Part shown: positions 1-9,510 of the stretch, piece after piece
Layout: every line of letters begins with the position of its first letter
Numbering within the stretch: the stretch's first letter is position 1
Assembly: GCA_028335825.1 (NCBI GenBank)
Contig: JAIOKI010000021.1
Coordinates: forward strand, 248,001-312,000
Direction: 5' to 3'
DNA from: Nosema muscidifuracis
Lineage: Eukaryota > Microsporidia > Nosematidae
Length of the DNA: 64,000 nt
Notes under the pieces: model-generated
Told to the model about the DNA's origin: nothing
Database searches by the model: none
Seen by the model: the letters and a program-made list of their open reading frames with translations, nothing else
Translations under genes and position numbers: made by a program

Positions 1-459
1 TTCTTTAACAATCTTAGCATGCTTCCATCCAAATTTAACGAGTAAATCACCAAGTAAAGCAAATTTCCTACCAGGCTTATTACTATATTTTAATAAGCAT
101 TCTGGGAATTTGACTCTTTCACTATTCTCAAACTCAGCTGGGATTCCTTCATGAACTTCTAAATTTTTAATAGCTACCTTTCCCTTATACAATTTGTATG
201 GGATCATTCCTCTAATGATTCTATAATATCTCATACTTGGAAGTATATGATGGAATGGTCCTTTTCTTGGATTAACTCTGCATCTTTTATTCATAAAACT
301 TTTGAATTTGGATATTGATCTGTCTAATGGTCCAGTAAGAATAGCTCTTTCTGTACATAAAACAGTCACTTTGTTACCTTCTAAAAGAAGTTTGGCTATC
401 TTGGATGCCAATTTTCCTGCTACATGTTCACTTGCATCTACTATTATATGTTTCTGCAT
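1..459 (-). CDS. RPL16: Ribosomal protein uL13 (L13a/L16), 3' end outside window
   Basis: Protein of the large ribosomal subunit. The minus strand reads [20 protein letters not shown], then a [14 protein letters not shown] stretch, [20 protein letters not shown], and a [12 protein letters not shown] segment, all characteristic of eukaryotic uL13. About 153 codons are visible and the frame is still open at the window edge, so the C-terminal part is missing. The ATG at 459 is preceded directly by AACCC (CCC at 460-462), the start signal seen throughout this window. It is divergent from the SAC3-like gene at 788. Confidence 0.95.
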   Translation of the reverse strand, partial: MQKHIIVDASEHVAGKLASKIAKLLLEGNKVTVLCTERAILTGPLDRSISKFKSFMNKRCRVNPRKGPFHHILPSMRYYRIIRGMIPYKLYKGKVAIKNLEVHEGIPAEFENSERVKFPECLLKYSNKPGRKFALLGDLLVKFGWKHAKIVKE

Positions 460-787
460 GGGTTAATTTTTTAAAAAAAAATTTAAAATAAAAAATAATA
501 TTTTTTTAGCATAAAATAGAAATAAGAAGAATTTTGTTTATAAAAAAATAAAATAAAAAATAATATTTTTTTAGCATAAAATAGAAATAAAAAATATTAT
601 TACTTTAAGATAAAATAGAAATAAAAAATAATATTTTTTAGCATAAAATAGAAATAAGAAGAATTTTGTTTATAAAAAATGAAAATATCAAATATTATTA
701 CTTTAAGATAATGATATCATATGAATTAAATATGAGAACTTAATAAGATGGTGTTTGATTGTTTTTTTGATTTTTACTGACCCTTTT
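460..787. repeat. AT-rich divergent intergenic region with decayed tandem repeat
   Basis: Between uL13 and the SAC3-like gene. A unit of roughly 60 bp containing TTAGCATAAAATAGAAATAA recurs about three times between 485 and 715, sometimes shortened. No reading frame or RNA gene seen. Confidence 0.6.
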
Positions 788-2602
788 ATGAATCTTGAAC
801 ATATTTATAAAGATCTTCTTTTAAAAAGAGAAGAACGTGAAGAACACAGAGGTACTATTAAAGGTATATGTGAAGAATATTGTCCATATTTCGAATACCT
901 TGAAAGAACTATACGTAATGATGTTAACAAATATGAAAAAGATATTTTAATAAAAAAATATAATAGATCATCAGCAGGTAAAACAAAAGCCTTTCCTGAA
1001 GATGTAAGACCTATAAATGTATTAGAAAGTACTTTAAATTATATTCTTAAATTTTGTTATAATGATTTCTCATTAGATTTATACAAATTTGTTGAGAATA
1101 GAACTAGAGCTATAAGATTAGATATATCTATACAAGAATTAGATTGTGATATTACAATATCTATTTTAGAAAAAATATGTAGATTTCATATTTTATATAA
1201 TTATGCTTTATTTGATAACAAACAATTTGAGAGTCATTTAAACCTCGATCAATGTAAAAAAATTCTTGGTACTTTATATGATTTATATACTAAAAGAAAT
1301 TATAAAACTAAATCTACTAATGAAATTGAATTTATTTCCTATTATATATTAATATCATTTGATGATAAATTTCTATTCCTAGATAAATATATTAATTACA
1401 AAAAGATAGTACAAAGTTTTAATATAAAAAATACTTACTCACAGAATAATATATATAACTTTTTTAATATGTCAAGAAAATCAGATTTTTTAAGTTATTG
1501 TATTTTACACAGTTATTTTGATAAAATAAGGTTAAGAGGTATAGAAATATATTCAAAATGTTTTGTTGAAAAGATAGATAGTAATTTTATTAAGAAAATG
1601 TTATATGTAACTGATAATGAGTTAATAAGTCTATGTAAAAAAAATAATATATTTATAGAAGATAATAAAGTAGATTTTAAAAATAAGAATTTATTTGAGA
1701 ATGATAATATTCTTATAAAAGAAAGAAAAGAATATATTGGAATGAATAATCCTTCTTTATTAATTTATATAGGAGATATTGATTATAAAATATTTGAATA
1801 TATACAAAATATTTGGGTTGATCATTTTGTCAATCAGATTTATTTAAATTCTACTAGTATAAAATCAAAAAATATTCCTAAACAAAAAACTAGTATTAAT
1901 ATTTTTATTAATAAAAAAGAAACAGAAAATGATATTTTTAATGTCATAAAAAAAATATATTGTAGACTTACTGCTAAAAATTTTGTATTAGAAATACGTA
2001 ACAGAATGAATATATTCGAGAGAAAAAAAAATTTAGCAAAAAAAATATGTTTTTATATTCTTGATCTTTATATAAAAAATTTTATAAAGAATATATCAAT
2101 AAAAGAAACTAAAATACAAAAAGATAATACAAAATTATTAGCTATAATAACAGATGAGAGTATATTTTCTGCTATATTTATGACAAACGTTAAGAAATCT
2201 AATCTTATGAATTTGAAACCAGAATTTTTAAAATATAAAGAAGTTAATCCCACCATTTTATTAAAATATCGTGTGTCAATATTTTCAGTTAACCAAAAAT
2301 TCTTTATAGACATAGAAAATAAATATTTTATGCTTAACAGAATATTAGATATACCACAGAATCTTAATAAAAGATTAAATGAGATTATGAATTTAGTTAA
2401 TAATAGTGATAGAATTATTAAAAATAAAATTAATATACTTCTTGAGAATAAAAGTAGAATTAAACAGATAGAAATATTATCGTATCTTATTGGAAATAAT
2501 AGAAATCCTGAATGTAAAGAGGAATGGATAGAAAAAATTGATAAGAAACAAAGACTTGATAATGTTGATGTTTATTATGAAGAGAATTCTAAATTGTGGT
2601 AG
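788..2602 (+). CDS. SAC3: SAC3/GANP-family mRNA export protein
   Basis: The N-terminal 200 residues carry a SAC3/GANP signature: TIKGICEEYCPYFEYLERTI, then FPEDVRPINVLESTLNYIL, a FVENRTRAIRLDISIQEL segment and a helical CRFHILYNYALF stretch. In fungi this domain scaffolds TREX-2 (Sac3-Thp1-Sus1-Cdc31), which couples transcription to mRNA export at nuclear pores; a Thp3-like paralogue is the alternative. Length 604 aa, much shorter than yeast Sac3. The remaining 400 residues are Lys/Asn/Ile-rich and not recognisable. I chose ATG 788, five bases after the CCC at 781-783; the frame runs further upstream to 755 but without an ATG. Confidence 0.8.
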   Translation: MNLEHIYKDLLLKREEREEHRGTIKGICEEYCPYFEYLERTIRNDVNKYEKDILIKKYNRSSAGKTKAFPEDVRPINVLESTLNYILKFCYNDFSLDLYKFVENRTRAIRLDISIQELDCDITISILEKICRFHILYNYALFDNKQFESHLNLDQCKKILGTLYDLYTKRNYKTKSTNEIEFISYYILISFDDKFLFLDKYINYKKIVQSFNIKNTYSQNNIYNFFNMSRKSDFLSYCILHSYFDKIRLRGIEIYSKCFVEKIDSNFIKKMLYVTDNELISLCKKNNIFIEDNKVDFKNKNLFENDNILIKERKEYIGMNNPSLLIYIGDIDYKIFEYIQNIWVDHFVNQIYLNSTSIKSKNIPKQKTSINIFINKKETENDIFNVIKKIYCRLTAKNFVLEIRNRMNIFERKKNLAKKICFYILDLYIKNFIKNISIKETKIQKDNTKLLAIITDESIFSAIFMTNVKKSNLMNLKPEFLKYKEVNPTILLKYRVSIFSVNQKFFIDIENKYFMLNRILDIPQNLNKRLNEIMNLVNNSDRIIKNKINILLENKSRIKQIEILSYLIGNNRNPECKEEWIEKIDKKQRLDNVDVYYEENSKLW

Positions 2603-2655
2603 ATACAAATAAATTATTAAATATTCTAATAAAATTAATTAAAATATTTTTTATT

Positions 2656-2955
2656 GTGTATTTTCCTTATCAAATTTATCTATTAATTTATTTTATATAA
2701 TGTCTTTAACCTACGATGGAGATAATGCTCATTGCTTTGATAATGTTTGTGTATTTCCTTATCAAATTTATTTATTAATTTATTTTATATAATGTTTTTA
2801 ACCTACGATGGAGCTGATTCTCATTGATTTGATAATGTTTGTGTATTTTCCTTATTAAATTTATTTTACATAATGTTTTTAACATACACTGAAGATAATG
2901 CTCATTGCTTTGATAATGTTTGAGGATTTCCTTTCAAATTTATTTTAATAGTAAA
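2656..2955. repeat. Tandem repeat, about 3.3 copies of a 93-bp unit
   Basis: Copies begin near 2656, 2749, 2841 and 2921 and share GTGTATTTTCC and GCTCATTGCTTTGATAATG. The third copy lacks about 12 bp. It fills most of the 377-bp gap between two convergent genes; no coding frame spans it. Confidence 0.85.
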
Positions 2956-2979
2956 TATATTCTAATAAGCAAATATATT

Positions 2980-3894
2980 TTAATAATTATTTATTTTACA
3001 TAATATATTGGATGATGGACTATCTTGTTTCACACTAATACTTCCTTCTGATGCTTTCAAAAGTAAATTAAAAAAATATTTAGCTTTATCTTCTCTATCA
3101 AAAGTAGATACAATTATATTAAAATCAAATTCATTTGGTAAAATATTTAAATCTAATTCTTTATCTTCAATTATAATGTCTTCACTTTCTGTAAAAAAAC
3201 TTTCTGGTACATAATCATCAGCCATAGATATCTCATTAAATTGATCTATTGATGTTTGATCTCTCATAACTTCTACTTCTCTATTAATATTAAGTCTATC
3301 CATAAAGAATTTTGGAATATTGTATTCTAACAAACAGTTTAAATTAAATTTATCTAATCTATCAATATTATTTTTTATATTACAAATATTATCCTTATAA
3401 AACTTATTATCATATTCTATGACGTCATCTTCTGATATTTTCCTACGTTTCCGCTCAATATTTATCTTAAAACTATCAACTAAAGTATTTTCTGTTTCAT
3501 CATTTCTTACAGGTTCAATAGACATATCATCAAAATTCATCATATCAGAAGTTTCAATCATATTCTCTTGTACATCATCATGTACAATTATATCAGATAT
3601 ATAAACATCTTCATCTACAACTTTAATATCTTTTTTATAATTCTTTGTTTTCTGTTTTTTGTTAGATATAATTATAAGAAGTTCGTTTGATTCTTCTATT
3701 AAATATTTTAATTTCTTAATATAAATACGTACTAGACCTGTTAAAATACATCCACTTATTCTTAAGTTTTCGTTTATATTTATAGATAGAATTAGTCTAT
3801 TAATGTCTAAATTCTTTATTTCTGATTTTTTTGTTAATTTTTCTGTATCTATTATTCTCATACAGATTTTCTTTACATATTGGTAATCGTACAT
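2980..3894 (-). CDS. RAD21: Cohesin kleisin, Rad21/Scc1-Rec8 type
   Basis: Kleisin subunit that closes the SMC1-SMC3 ring for sister-chromatid cohesion. The N-terminus has the Rad21/Rec8 signature around residues 38-75: an LRISGCILTGLVRIYIKKLK core followed by YLIEESNELL. The C-terminal 45 residues (FDREDKAKYFFNLLLKASEG, then SISVKQD) match the winged-helix end that binds the SMC1 head. Between them is a variable acidic linker. Length 304 aa, about half of yeast Scc1. I cannot tell Scc1 from meiotic Rec8. CCC lies 6 nt upstream of the ATG. Convergent with the SAC3-like gene. Confidence 0.85.
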   Translation of the reverse strand: MYDYQYVKKICMRIIDTEKLTKKSEIKNLDINRLILSININENLRISGCILTGLVRIYIKKLKYLIEESNELLIIISNKKQKTKNYKKDIKVVDEDVYISDIIVHDDVQENMIETSDMMNFDDMSIEPVRNDETENTLVDSFKINIERKRRKISEDDVIEYDNKFYKDNICNIKNNIDRLDKFNLNCLLEYNIPKFFMDRLNINREVEVMRDQTSIDQFNEISMADDYVPESFFTESEDIIIEDKELDLNILPNEFDFNIIVSTFDREDKAKYFFNLLLKASEGSISVKQDSPSSNILCKINNY

Positions 3895-3989
3895 TGAAGG
3901 GAGTGTATTAATTTTTTTTATTAAAATTTTGGCGGTTAAATTTAAATAAGAATGTTTTAAAAGAATAAAAAAAATTAAAGGAATGTTTA

Positions 3990-4345
3990 TAATTATATTT
4001 TAAGAAGGTTTATTAATTTGTTTTAAGAAGGTTTATTATTATGTTTTAAGAAGGTTTATTATTATATTTTATTAAAGTGTTGTGATCATATTTAAAGAAG
4101 ATTTATTATTATATTTTAAGAAGGTTTATGATTATATTTTATTAAAGATTTATTATCATATTTTAAGAAATTCGCGATTACAATATAAAAATTTTATTAA
4201 AGATTTATTATTATATTTTAAGAAGGTTTATGATTATATTTTATTAAGGGTTATTATTATATTTTAAGAAATTCGCGATTACAATATAAATATTTTAAGA
4301 AGATTTATTATTATATTTTAAGAAATTCGCGAAATATTAAAATAT
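3990..4345. repeat. Decayed tandem repeats in divergent gap
   Basis: TTTTAAGAAGGTTTATTATTA recurs many times; a longer unit of about 101 bp is marked by AAATTCGCGATTACAATATAA at 4168 and 4269, with a partial copy at 4323. The short + strand frame that crosses it is made of repeats and has no start signal. Confidence 0.8.
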
Positions 4346-4358
4346 CTAATAAGTAAAA

Positions 4359-5162
4359 TTAATTTATTTCCTTTTCTAATATTTTGATATATTCTTCTAT
4401 ATCTTCCTTACTAAGTATAAATATCTGATAAGGAGAACTGCTTACTTGCATATTCTTTTTAAATTTAGATATCCTACGAAGAAATATCTCTTCAATTCTT
4501 ACAGGAAGAATATCAAGATTATCTTCTTCCTCTTTAAAATCACTAAAAACTTCTAAAAATTCTTCTTTTTCTTCTTTAGAAGGATAATAACATTTACTAA
4601 CGAATAAATAATTCTTCTTATCAAAGTTAAGTGACTTTATAGATTCTACTACATCTTTAACATCTATATTACATAATTTATCAGTATAAATCATAACTAA
4701 ATCTTCTTTATCTACTTTACTATCTAATATTAGATTATTAATATGTTTCTTTATCTTCTTATCTACCAATGATAATATTTTAATATAATCTATAAGGAGG
4801 ATGTGATATAAAACTATGTCATTGCATGTAACAAATACTTTATCTAAGAGATTATTATATAAAAGATCTGTTTCTGAAAAAAATTTAGATCTACCTATTA
4901 AAAAATTAAATTCATCTATAGGGAGATTCTTAATATGTAAACAATCAAGAATTTCATCTGAGCTACTATCTGAGTTTTCATTTGAGTTATCACTTGAGTT
5001 ACTATCTGAGTTATCACTTGAGTTATCACTTGAGCTACTATCTAAGTTATCATTTGAGTTACTATCTAAGTTATCATTTGAGTTTTCACTGCAGCTTAAA
5101 TTATTTTCTTCTTCTGAAGATGATTTATGACTTTCTTTCGAAATTTTAACTTTCTTTGACAT
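4359..5162 (-). CDS. BCP1/BCCIP-like nuclear protein
   Basis: 267 aa. Residues 10-75 are a low-complexity acidic Ser/Asn/Asp tract encoded by a repeated trinucleotide-rich stretch. The rest fits the order of motifs in the BCP1/BCCIP family: a HIKNLPIDEFNFLI segment, then LVMIYTDKLCNIDVKDV followed by KKNYLFVSKCYYPSKEE, and a C-terminal ISKEDI-type strand-helix near the end. Yeast Bcp1 chaperones uL14 and is needed for nuclear export of Mss4. The match is by motif order only, so the assignment is moderate. Preceded by TATCC at the start codon. Confidence 0.5.
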   Translation of the reverse strand: MSKKVKISKESHKSSSEEENNLSCSENSNDNLDSNSNDNLDSSSSDNSSDNSDSNSSDNSNENSDSSSDEILDCLHIKNLPIDEFNFLIGRSKFFSETDLLYNNLLDKVFVTCNDIVLYHILLIDYIKILSLVDKKIKKHINNLILDSKVDKEDLVMIYTDKLCNIDVKDVVESIKSLNFDKKNYLFVSKCYYPSKEEKEEFLEVFSDFKEEEDNLDILPVRIEEIFLRRISKFKKNMQVSSSPYQIFILSKEDIEEYIKILEKEIN

Positions 5163-5440
5163 GGATAAAAAATATAATTTTTTTTAAAATTTTTACTGGT
5201 TAACTTCTTAAAAGAAAAAGACTTATTTTTATATGCATGAATATAAAAGCTTAAATTCATTTAAAAATAAAAAATTAAATATAATTAGAGATTTAAAATA
5301 GTTTTTACTATAATAAATAATTAATTTTAATAATAATTAACTAAGTAAGAAATAAAAATACTTGATTAAGAAATTAAAAATGTTTATGTTTTATCAAAAA
5401 TTTAAATAAATTTTTAATATTATTTTTATAAAATAATTTA

Positions 5441-5572
5441 AATTATCTTTTCATAATATTTTCCATATTGTTTGACTTTTTTTCAATTATTTATTAATGA
5501 AAAAATAATTAAATAATTTTTTTAAAAATTTAAATATATAAAAATATGATTGAATATTATGAAAAGATAATT
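5441..5572. repeat. Foldback element with 20-bp perfect terminal inverted repeats
   Basis: AATTATCTTTTCATAATATT (5441-5460) is repeated in exact inverted form at 5553-5572, with a 92-bp AT-rich interior. MITE-like in shape, no target duplication identified. It lies in a 942-bp gap (5163-6104) that otherwise holds decayed repeats of ATTTTACTAAGAAGATTCAA (about 5730-5940) and no gene I can see. Confidence 0.7.
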
Positions 5573-6104
5573 GTCTTTTTAAAATATTATTTATATTTTA
5601 AATTTGAGATATCGAATTATCAAAGAAGATTATAATTAAAATATTATTTATAGAATATTATAAGGTTAATTATTTATAAATTTAATTAAATATTTTAAAA
5701 TAATAATATTTTAGATAAAATGAATATTTTATTAAGAAGATTCTATTTTAAATAAACATTTTACTAAGAAGATTCAATTTTAAATAAATTGTTAAAAAAA
5801 TATTTTCTATGCCAAATAAATATTTTACTAAGAAGATTCAATTTTAAATACATTTACCAAAAAAATATTATTTTATTTTAAATAAATTGTCAAAAAAATA
5901 TTATTTTATTTTAAATAATCTGTCAAAAAAATATCATTTTATTTTATAAGAAAATATAATAATTTATTTTTAAATGTCAAAATTAAATCATAATGAATGA
6001 GTCATCAATAATATTTTTTATTTCTTAATTAAATTTATAATAAATCTTATTTTTTTAAGTTTAATTAATTAATAACTATATAATGAAAATATCCCCCTTT
6101 TTTT

Positions 6105-7205
6105 ATGAAAATTCTATATATAGCTAATGTTTTATGTTCAGGATCATTAATGAAATCATTATCTTCTAATTTAATAAGAAAAGAGACAGTAAAAAGATGC
6201 CTTAGCCTATCTCAAGATTATAACAAGAAGATATTTTCTGATGAGAATATACAATTTAATAAGAGTAGGTTTGCTAAATATAGTAAGATATTTATTAATC
6301 AACCAGGTAAGGTCATAAAGAAATCTTATTTATCTTATCCACATCCTATTACAGATATTCATGGTGGATATTTTAATTATTATATTCTTACTAGTACAAG
6401 TCCAAAGAAAGATTTTATATCTTTAACTCCTTTCTATAATTTGGTAAATACTAAAGATTTTGAATTAAAGATGATACCAGTAAAAAATTCTTATGAATTA
6501 TTTTGTAAAGAATTGATCTATAATGAAGTATTATTACCTTATAGGAATAATCTAACTTGTCTATCATTCTATATTAAATGTTTGTGTTCTGATTTAAAAG
6601 ATAATACTAAAGATTTAGGAAATCTTCTTAATAAATATAATATGAGTCTTGGTGGGTCATCTGATATAAAAACTATATCAGAATATTTTACTGATTTATC
6701 TAAAGGTATTGATGAAAAGAAAATATCAAAAGAACCTGTAGACGTTATTCTTGATATTATAATTAAAAATCATAATGTTGATAATCCTGATTATAAGAAA
6801 TTAATGCCACTTATCAATGATATAGTAAATATACTTAATTTGTATAAGAATGTAAGGATTTTTAATTATAAAGAAGAATTCAAACAAAAGGTTTATAAAA
6901 TTGATGAAGATTTATTAAGTAAGAAAGAAGATTTAAGTAAAATAATTCTTAAAGGAAAAAGTGAATATTCGATAATGGTAGAAGGTATTTCTAATAAAGG
7001 AGTTAAAAAAGTTAATGGATATCAAATCAGAGGAGATGATGATGACTTAAAAATAGTATTTGATTATTTTAATCTTAAGGATGAAGGTATAAAAAAAGTA
7101 TTAATAAAAATTAATGATAATGAAAAAGTAACTGAACAGGAAGTGAAAATACCTGATTATCTTGATGATGAAGAGGAACCTATGATATTGGATTATTCTC
7201 ATTAA
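6105..7205 (+). CDS. Hypothetical protein, 366 aa
   Basis: No family recognised. The ATG follows a CCCCC run and a poly-T tract (6092-6104), a strong version of the local start signal, so the gene is probably expressed. The N-terminus MKILYIANVLCSGSL could be a weak signal peptide. Residues 60-130 are rich in Tyr and Pro (for example KKSYLSYPHPITDIHGGYFN), the middle is helical, and the C-terminal 60 residues are acidic with a GDDDD run and a DDEEEP tail. Codon use is like its neighbours. Confidence 0.8.
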   Translation: MKILYIANVLCSGSLMKSLSSNLIRKETVKRCLSLSQDYNKKIFSDENIQFNKSRFAKYSKIFINQPGKVIKKSYLSYPHPITDIHGGYFNYYILTSTSPKKDFISLTPFYNLVNTKDFELKMIPVKNSYELFCKELIYNEVLLPYRNNLTCLSFYIKCLCSDLKDNTKDLGNLLNKYNMSLGGSSDIKTISEYFTDLSKGIDEKKISKEPVDVILDIIIKNHNVDNPDYKKLMPLINDIVNILNLYKNVRIFNYKEEFKQKVYKIDEDLLSKKEDLSKIILKGKSEYSIMVEGISNKGVKKVNGYQIRGDDDDLKIVFDYFNLKDEGIKKVLIKINDNEKVTEQEVKIPDYLDDEEEPMILDYSH

Positions 7206-7575
7206 AATTTACTTATTTGTTTTTATTACTTATTAATATAATTGTTTTTAATATTGTTTATTTGTTTTTATTACTTATTTATTATATCATTATTTTTAAG
7301 GCTTATTTGTTTTAAAGACTTATTTATTGGATCATTATTTTTAAGACTTGATTGTTTTAAAGACTTATTAATACAATTGTTTTTAAAATGATTATTTGTT
7401 TTTATTACTTATTAATATAATTGTTTATTCATTTTTAACATTGTTTATATGTTTTTAACATTGCTTATTTGTTTTTAATATTGACCATTTTAATTAAATA
7501 TACATACTTCCTCAATTTATTAAACTTAAATTCCTTATGTAATACTAAGATGGTGGACTTTTTATAATAATCTTC
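7206..7575. repeat. Convergent gap with degenerate repeats
   Basis: Copies of a 30-60 bp unit containing TTATTTGTTTTTATTACTTA from 7210 to 7480. Nothing else seen. Confidence 0.6.
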
Positions 7576-8247
7576 TTAATAAATTATTTTAATTAGATTA
7601 TTCTCAATTTTATATATCTCATTATCTTCTCCTATAAGAATATCCTCAACACAATTTAATTCACTTATATTTCCATCCTTGTATATATAAATATATTTAT
7701 CAGTTAATACAACTGATTTATTAGAATTACTAAGTATTTTAATAATCTTACCATCTACTTTAATAAAATCTTTATTTTGATTACTAGAATTTGTAATATA
7801 TTTTATATAAAGATTATCAGTTACAAATCCTTGTATTGGAATATTAAACTTAAAATCTTGAATTCTTCCATTTAAGTCACATACACGTATTCTATCATAT
7901 TTATCAAGTATAAATATCTTATCTTTAAATATTTGTACATCTTTAATTGTACAAAGAACACCTGCTACAAATTTAAGATTATCTTTTTCTATTAAATAAA
8001 TATCTCCATATACATCTATCAAATACAATTTTGTATTCTCTATCATCTTAAAAATATTCTTCTTAAGTTTTAATACTAAAACTGGTGTTAAGTCTATTAT
8101 CTTATATAAATTCTTCTGTGTATCTGAAAAATAATTCTTATATTGATAAGATACATCATATTTAAGTCTTTTTATTATATCACCATTAAGTTTGTGAATA
8201 ATAATTTCATTATTAGAGTAGGTATATAATTTATCTGTACTGGTCAT
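7576..8247 (-). CDS. Beta-propeller-like protein, possibly Trm82/WDR4
   Basis: 223 aa made of short beta-strand-like repeats (LYLIDVYGDIYLIEKD, KIFILDKYDRIRVCDLNG, KYIYIYKDGNISEL), as in a degenerate WD40 propeller. The segment around residues 95-130, where a strand carries DKYDRIRV, resembles the TADRDEKIRVS region of Trm82/WDR4, the non-catalytic partner of the tRNA m7G46 methyltransferase. That link is weak. The start at 8247 has AACCC 4 nt upstream; the CCC sits in the 7-nt gap after the stop codon of the next gene upstream, so the pair is tightly packed and may be cotranscribed. Confidence 0.75.
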   Translation of the reverse strand: MTSTDKLYTYSNNEIIIHKLNGDIIKRLKYDVSYQYKNYFSDTQKNLYKIIDLTPVLVLKLKKNIFKMIENTKLYLIDVYGDIYLIEKDNLKFVAGVLCTIKDVQIFKDKIFILDKYDRIRVCDLNGRIQDFKFNIPIQGFVTDNLYIKYITNSSNQNKDFIKVDGKIIKILSNSNKSVVLTDKYIYIYKDGNISELNCVEDILIGEDNEIYKIENNLIKIIY

Positions 8248-8254
8248 TTATGGG

Positions 8255-8455
8255 TTAAAAAATTGAAGAGACAAGGAATTCATTTTTTATAGTAAAGAAT
8301 ATTGAAAATATTATACTAAGAATAAAAGAAGCTGATAAGAGAATATAATCTTCATTAACTATCTTATTAGACATAAATGGGTCTATAATTAGGGTATATA
8401 GAATATAAAGATAAGTTAAAGTTGAAATTAGAAGAATAATCTTTGAATTTATCAT
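8255..8455 (-). CDS. Small two-helix membrane protein, DPM2-like
   Basis: 66 aa with two predicted membrane segments (about 5-25 and 40-57). The layout, LYILYTLIIDPFMSNKIVNE followed by a second hydrophobic helix, resembles DPM2, the small ER subunit that stabilises dolichol-phosphate-mannose synthase; its signature is a YT-x(4-5)-PF motif after helix 1. Microsporidia lack N-glycosylation but O-mannosylate, so a Dol-P-Man synthase partner is plausible. Short hydrophobic proteins are easy to over-interpret. ACCC lies upstream of the ATG. Stops 7 nt before the propeller gene. Confidence 0.6.
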   Translation of the reverse strand: MINSKIILLISTLTYLYILYTLIIDPFMSNKIVNEDYILLSASFILSIIFSIFFTIKNEFLVSSIF

Positions 8456-9510
8456 ATGAAAGGGTAAAATGTAATTGTTTATTGAATATGAAAAAAATAT
8501 TTGATTAATAAAATATTATTGTTTATTTAATAAGAAAATATTATTTATCATTTGGATAAGAAGAATTATTTATAAAATATGATTGGTAATTGAATAAGAA
8601 TTATTTATCATTTGAATAAGAAAATATTTATTATTTGAATAAGAAGAATTATTAATCATTTGAATAAGAAGATTTATTTATAAAATATTATTTATCATTT
8701 GAAGAATAGAAAATATTTATAAAATATAAATTTTTAAATACTAGATATTTTTAAGAATAAATTTTTCTTTTTTATGTCATTTTCAAAATCCACTTTTTAA
8801 GATAATTAATATTCACTTATTCTATGTATAATTAATTGATGATATTTTAAATATTTTATTAACTACTTTAAGAAGATAAATAATATTTTAAATATTTTAT
8901 TAACAAAAAAAAGTTCTAAAAATTAAAAAAATATTTTGTTAAATGATTTGTTGATTATTTAAATTAAATAAAATCTCAATTCTTGTCATTAGTTTAAGAA
9001 CATAAGATTTTTAATAAATGTCAAAGTTTTCAAACAAATAATTGTTGCATGAATAAATTAAAAATAAAAATACGCAATTTTATACAAAAATATGTCAAAA
9101 AAATAATAATTAATAGATTAAAATTTTACAGAATCTTTTTATAATTAATAGATTAAAATTTTACAGAATATATTTATAATTAATAAATTAAAATTATAAA
9201 GAATATATTTATTTCTATAAATATCAATAGTCAAACATTTATTTGTAATAAAATCTATTATCAAAATCAATTGTGAATCTAGTATTAAAATTTATAGATC
9301 TTAAATAAAATTTATGAATCTTATATTAAAATTTATGAATCTTAAATAAAATATATAAATCTTAAATAAAATTTATAGATCTTAAATAAAATATATAAAT
9401 TTAATATTATATGAATAAATCTAATATTATATAATTCAATTATTACATTTAAAAATCAAATATATAAATTTAAAAATCAATTATAAATTTTTTTGTTTTA
9501 TATCCCATAT
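8456..9510. repeat. AT-rich divergent gap with three repeat fields
   Basis: 8520-8730: units of TTATTTATCATTTGAATAAG. 9100-9210: about three copies of a unit with TTAATAGATTAAAATTTTAC. 9280-9410: about six copies of TTTATAGATCTTAAATAAAA. No gene or RNA seen in these 1055 bases. Confidence 0.65.
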
